Part shown: piece by piece, positions 5,574 through 6,397 of the stretch
Numbering within the stretch: position 1 is the stretch's first letter
Layout: each line of letters starts with the position of its first letter
Assembly: GCA_016197345.1 (NCBI GenBank)
Contig: JACPVY010000269.1
Coordinates: 1 to 6,397, forward strand
Direction: 5' to 3'
Source: Burkholderiales bacterium
GTDB lineage: Bacteria; Pseudomonadota; Gammaproteobacteria; Burkholderiales; Burkholderiaceae_D
Length of the DNA: 6,397 bases
The notes under the pieces: generated by a model
Told to the model about the DNA's origin: nothing
Database searches by the model: none
Seen by the model: the letters and a program-made list of their open reading frames with translations, nothing else
Translations under genes and position numbers: made by a program

Positions 5574-6380
5574 ATGACACGCCGCAAGTTTGATGAAGAC
5601 GACGATAAGCAAGAGCGCTGGTTGCTTTCTTATGCCGATTTCATCACCCTGCTATTTGCCTTTTTTGTCGTGATGTATGCCATTTCTTCCGTCAACGAAG
5701 GCAAATACCGCCAACTTTCTACGAGCTTAGGCGATGTCTTTGGTGCTGCTAACCAGAGCGTGCAGCCGGGGCAGCCTGAGTCAATTAAATTTGTCGCCCC
5801 GATCAATGGCCTCAATACTCAAAACGGCCCCAATCGCCAGCGCGCCAGCGCGATTCGGCGCGAGCGGGAAAGCATGACGGCAATGGCGCGCGATTTACAA
5901 AAAGCCCTAGCGCATTTGGTTTCTGAAGGCAAGGTGAAGGTATCGCAAAATTCGCGTGGCGTTAGCGTCGAAATCAATGCTAGCGTCTTGTTTGCCCCGG
6001 CTGAAGCGGCGCTGAGCCAGACTTCTGACCAAGCCCTGCGCGTTGTCGCTAGCTTGTTGCGTGACGATCCGCATGCGATCCAAGTCGAGGGACATACCGA
6101 CAATGTGCCGATCAGTACTGCAATCTTTGCCTCGAATTGGGAACTCTCTAGCGCCCGCGCCAGCAGCGTGGTGCGCTTATTCGTTGAACAAGGCATTGCC
6201 GCCAGCCGTTTAACCGCAGTCGGACACGCTAGCAATAAGCCCGTTGCCGATAATGCCGAGAGTGAAGGGCGGGCGCGCAATCGGCGGGTTGAAATCACGA
6301 TTATTACCGCGCTGCCTGATCCTAGCATCGATATCCCTACCAGTCCGTCCCCCGCACCAACGAATGCCGCCCCTGCTTAA
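5574..6380 (+). CDS. motD: Flagellar stator subunit MotD (MotB/OmpA family)
   Basis: MotD anchors the stator to peptidoglycan and supplies the ion-binding residue. The 268 residues start with a short charged cytoplasmic tail (KFDEDDDKQER). One membrane helix follows at about 17-38, with the motif SYADFITLLFAFFVVMYAISS; Asp22 is the conserved ion-binding aspartate. The YADF and AFFVVMYA pattern is that of proton-type MotB/MotD rather than sodium-type PomB (inferred). SVNEGKYRQLSTSLGDVF after the helix is typical of MotD, and a linker reaches to about 120. The OmpA-like domain covers about 125-245, with FAPAEAALS, GHTDNVPIS at 173-181 (Asp176) and NRRVEI at 236-241, which carries the arginine that binds diaminopimelate in peptidoglycan. 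The C-terminal tail is rich in Pro, Ser and Ala. The ATG at 5574 has AGGGG at 5563-5567, which overlaps the motC TAG stop. It forms a stator pair with motC. Confidence 0.95.
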   Translation: MTRRKFDEDDDKQERWLLSYADFITLLFAFFVVMYAISSVNEGKYRQLSTSLGDVFGAANQSVQPGQPESIKFVAPINGLNTQNGPNRQRASAIRRERESMTAMARDLQKALAHLVSEGKVKVSQNSRGVSVEINASVLFAPAEAALSQTSDQALRVVASLLRDDPHAIQVEGHTDNVPISTAIFASNWELSSARASSVVRLFVEQGIAASRLTAVGHASNKPVADNAESEGRARNRRVEITIITALPDPSIDIPTSPSPAPTNAAPA

Positions 6381-6383
6381 GAT

Positions 6384-6389
6384 GAGGGG
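6384..6389 (+). promoter_or_regulatory. Likely ribosome binding site of a further operon gene
   Basis: GAGGGG lies 4-9 nt after the motD stop and is followed by CACGCTAG at the window edge. The arrangement resembles AGGGGCTAGCG before motD, so a start codon may lie just beyond the edge. The ATG at 6382 is a less likely start because it has no upstream site of its own. No terminator is visible. Confidence 0.3.
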
Positions 6390-6397
6390 CACGCTAG

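Noticed and set aside
5819..6328. 169-codon minus-strand open frame antisense to motD
   Set aside because: The plus-strand frame encodes a complete MotD with conserved motifs; the antisense frame is a by-product of its codon usage.
1..6397. CRISPR array, tRNA, rRNA, insertion sequence or phage gene
   Set aside because: I found no spaced direct repeats, tRNA-like cloverleaf, rRNA signature, transposase or terminal inverted repeats. The only tandem repeat is the coding one in flhF.

Overview
The window looks like part of a proteobacterial chromosome with polar-type flagellar genetics. The co-directional order flhF, flhG-like, fliA, motC, motD, the proton-type MotC/MotD stator pair and moderate GC content fit a Beta- or Gammaproteobacterium. 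My best guess is a betaproteobacterium of the Neisseriales kind, but this is an inference from gene order and protein flavour, not a database result.

Left part (1-1246, minus strand): a secreted zinc metallopeptidase of family M64, open to the window edge. It has a clear signal peptide and an intact HEIGH...LADEY active-site motif. It is transcribed away from the flagellar genes.

Middle (1247-1931): a long divergent intergenic region. It has an AT-rich block (about 1320-1505), a possible extended -10 promoter for the peptidase, a stretch of unrecognised sequence, a GC-rich hairpin (1789-1811), and a 31-codon mini-ORF. The mini-ORF has a good ribosome binding site, and its stop overlaps the flhF start as ATGA. 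No flhA lies directly upstream of flhF, although flhA is the common neighbour in related bacteria.

Right part (1932-6380, plus strand): a tight five-gene operon. FlhF (SRP-type GTPase) sets flagellar position. It is followed with an 8-nt overlap by a short FlhG-like protein that keeps the N-terminal DQAEGLR FlhF-activator motif and the C-terminal half of FlhG but has no Walker A ATPase core. FliA (sigma 28) then drives late flagellar genes, and its 3' end overlaps motC by 19 nt. MotC and MotD form a proton-driven stator. The last 17 nt carry a purine-rich ribosome-binding-like sequence, which suggests that a further gene follows.

The observations most worth following up are the ATPase-less FlhG, the 11-copy ERxP/Q tetrapeptide repeat in the FlhF linker, and the coupled leader ORF upstream of flhF.
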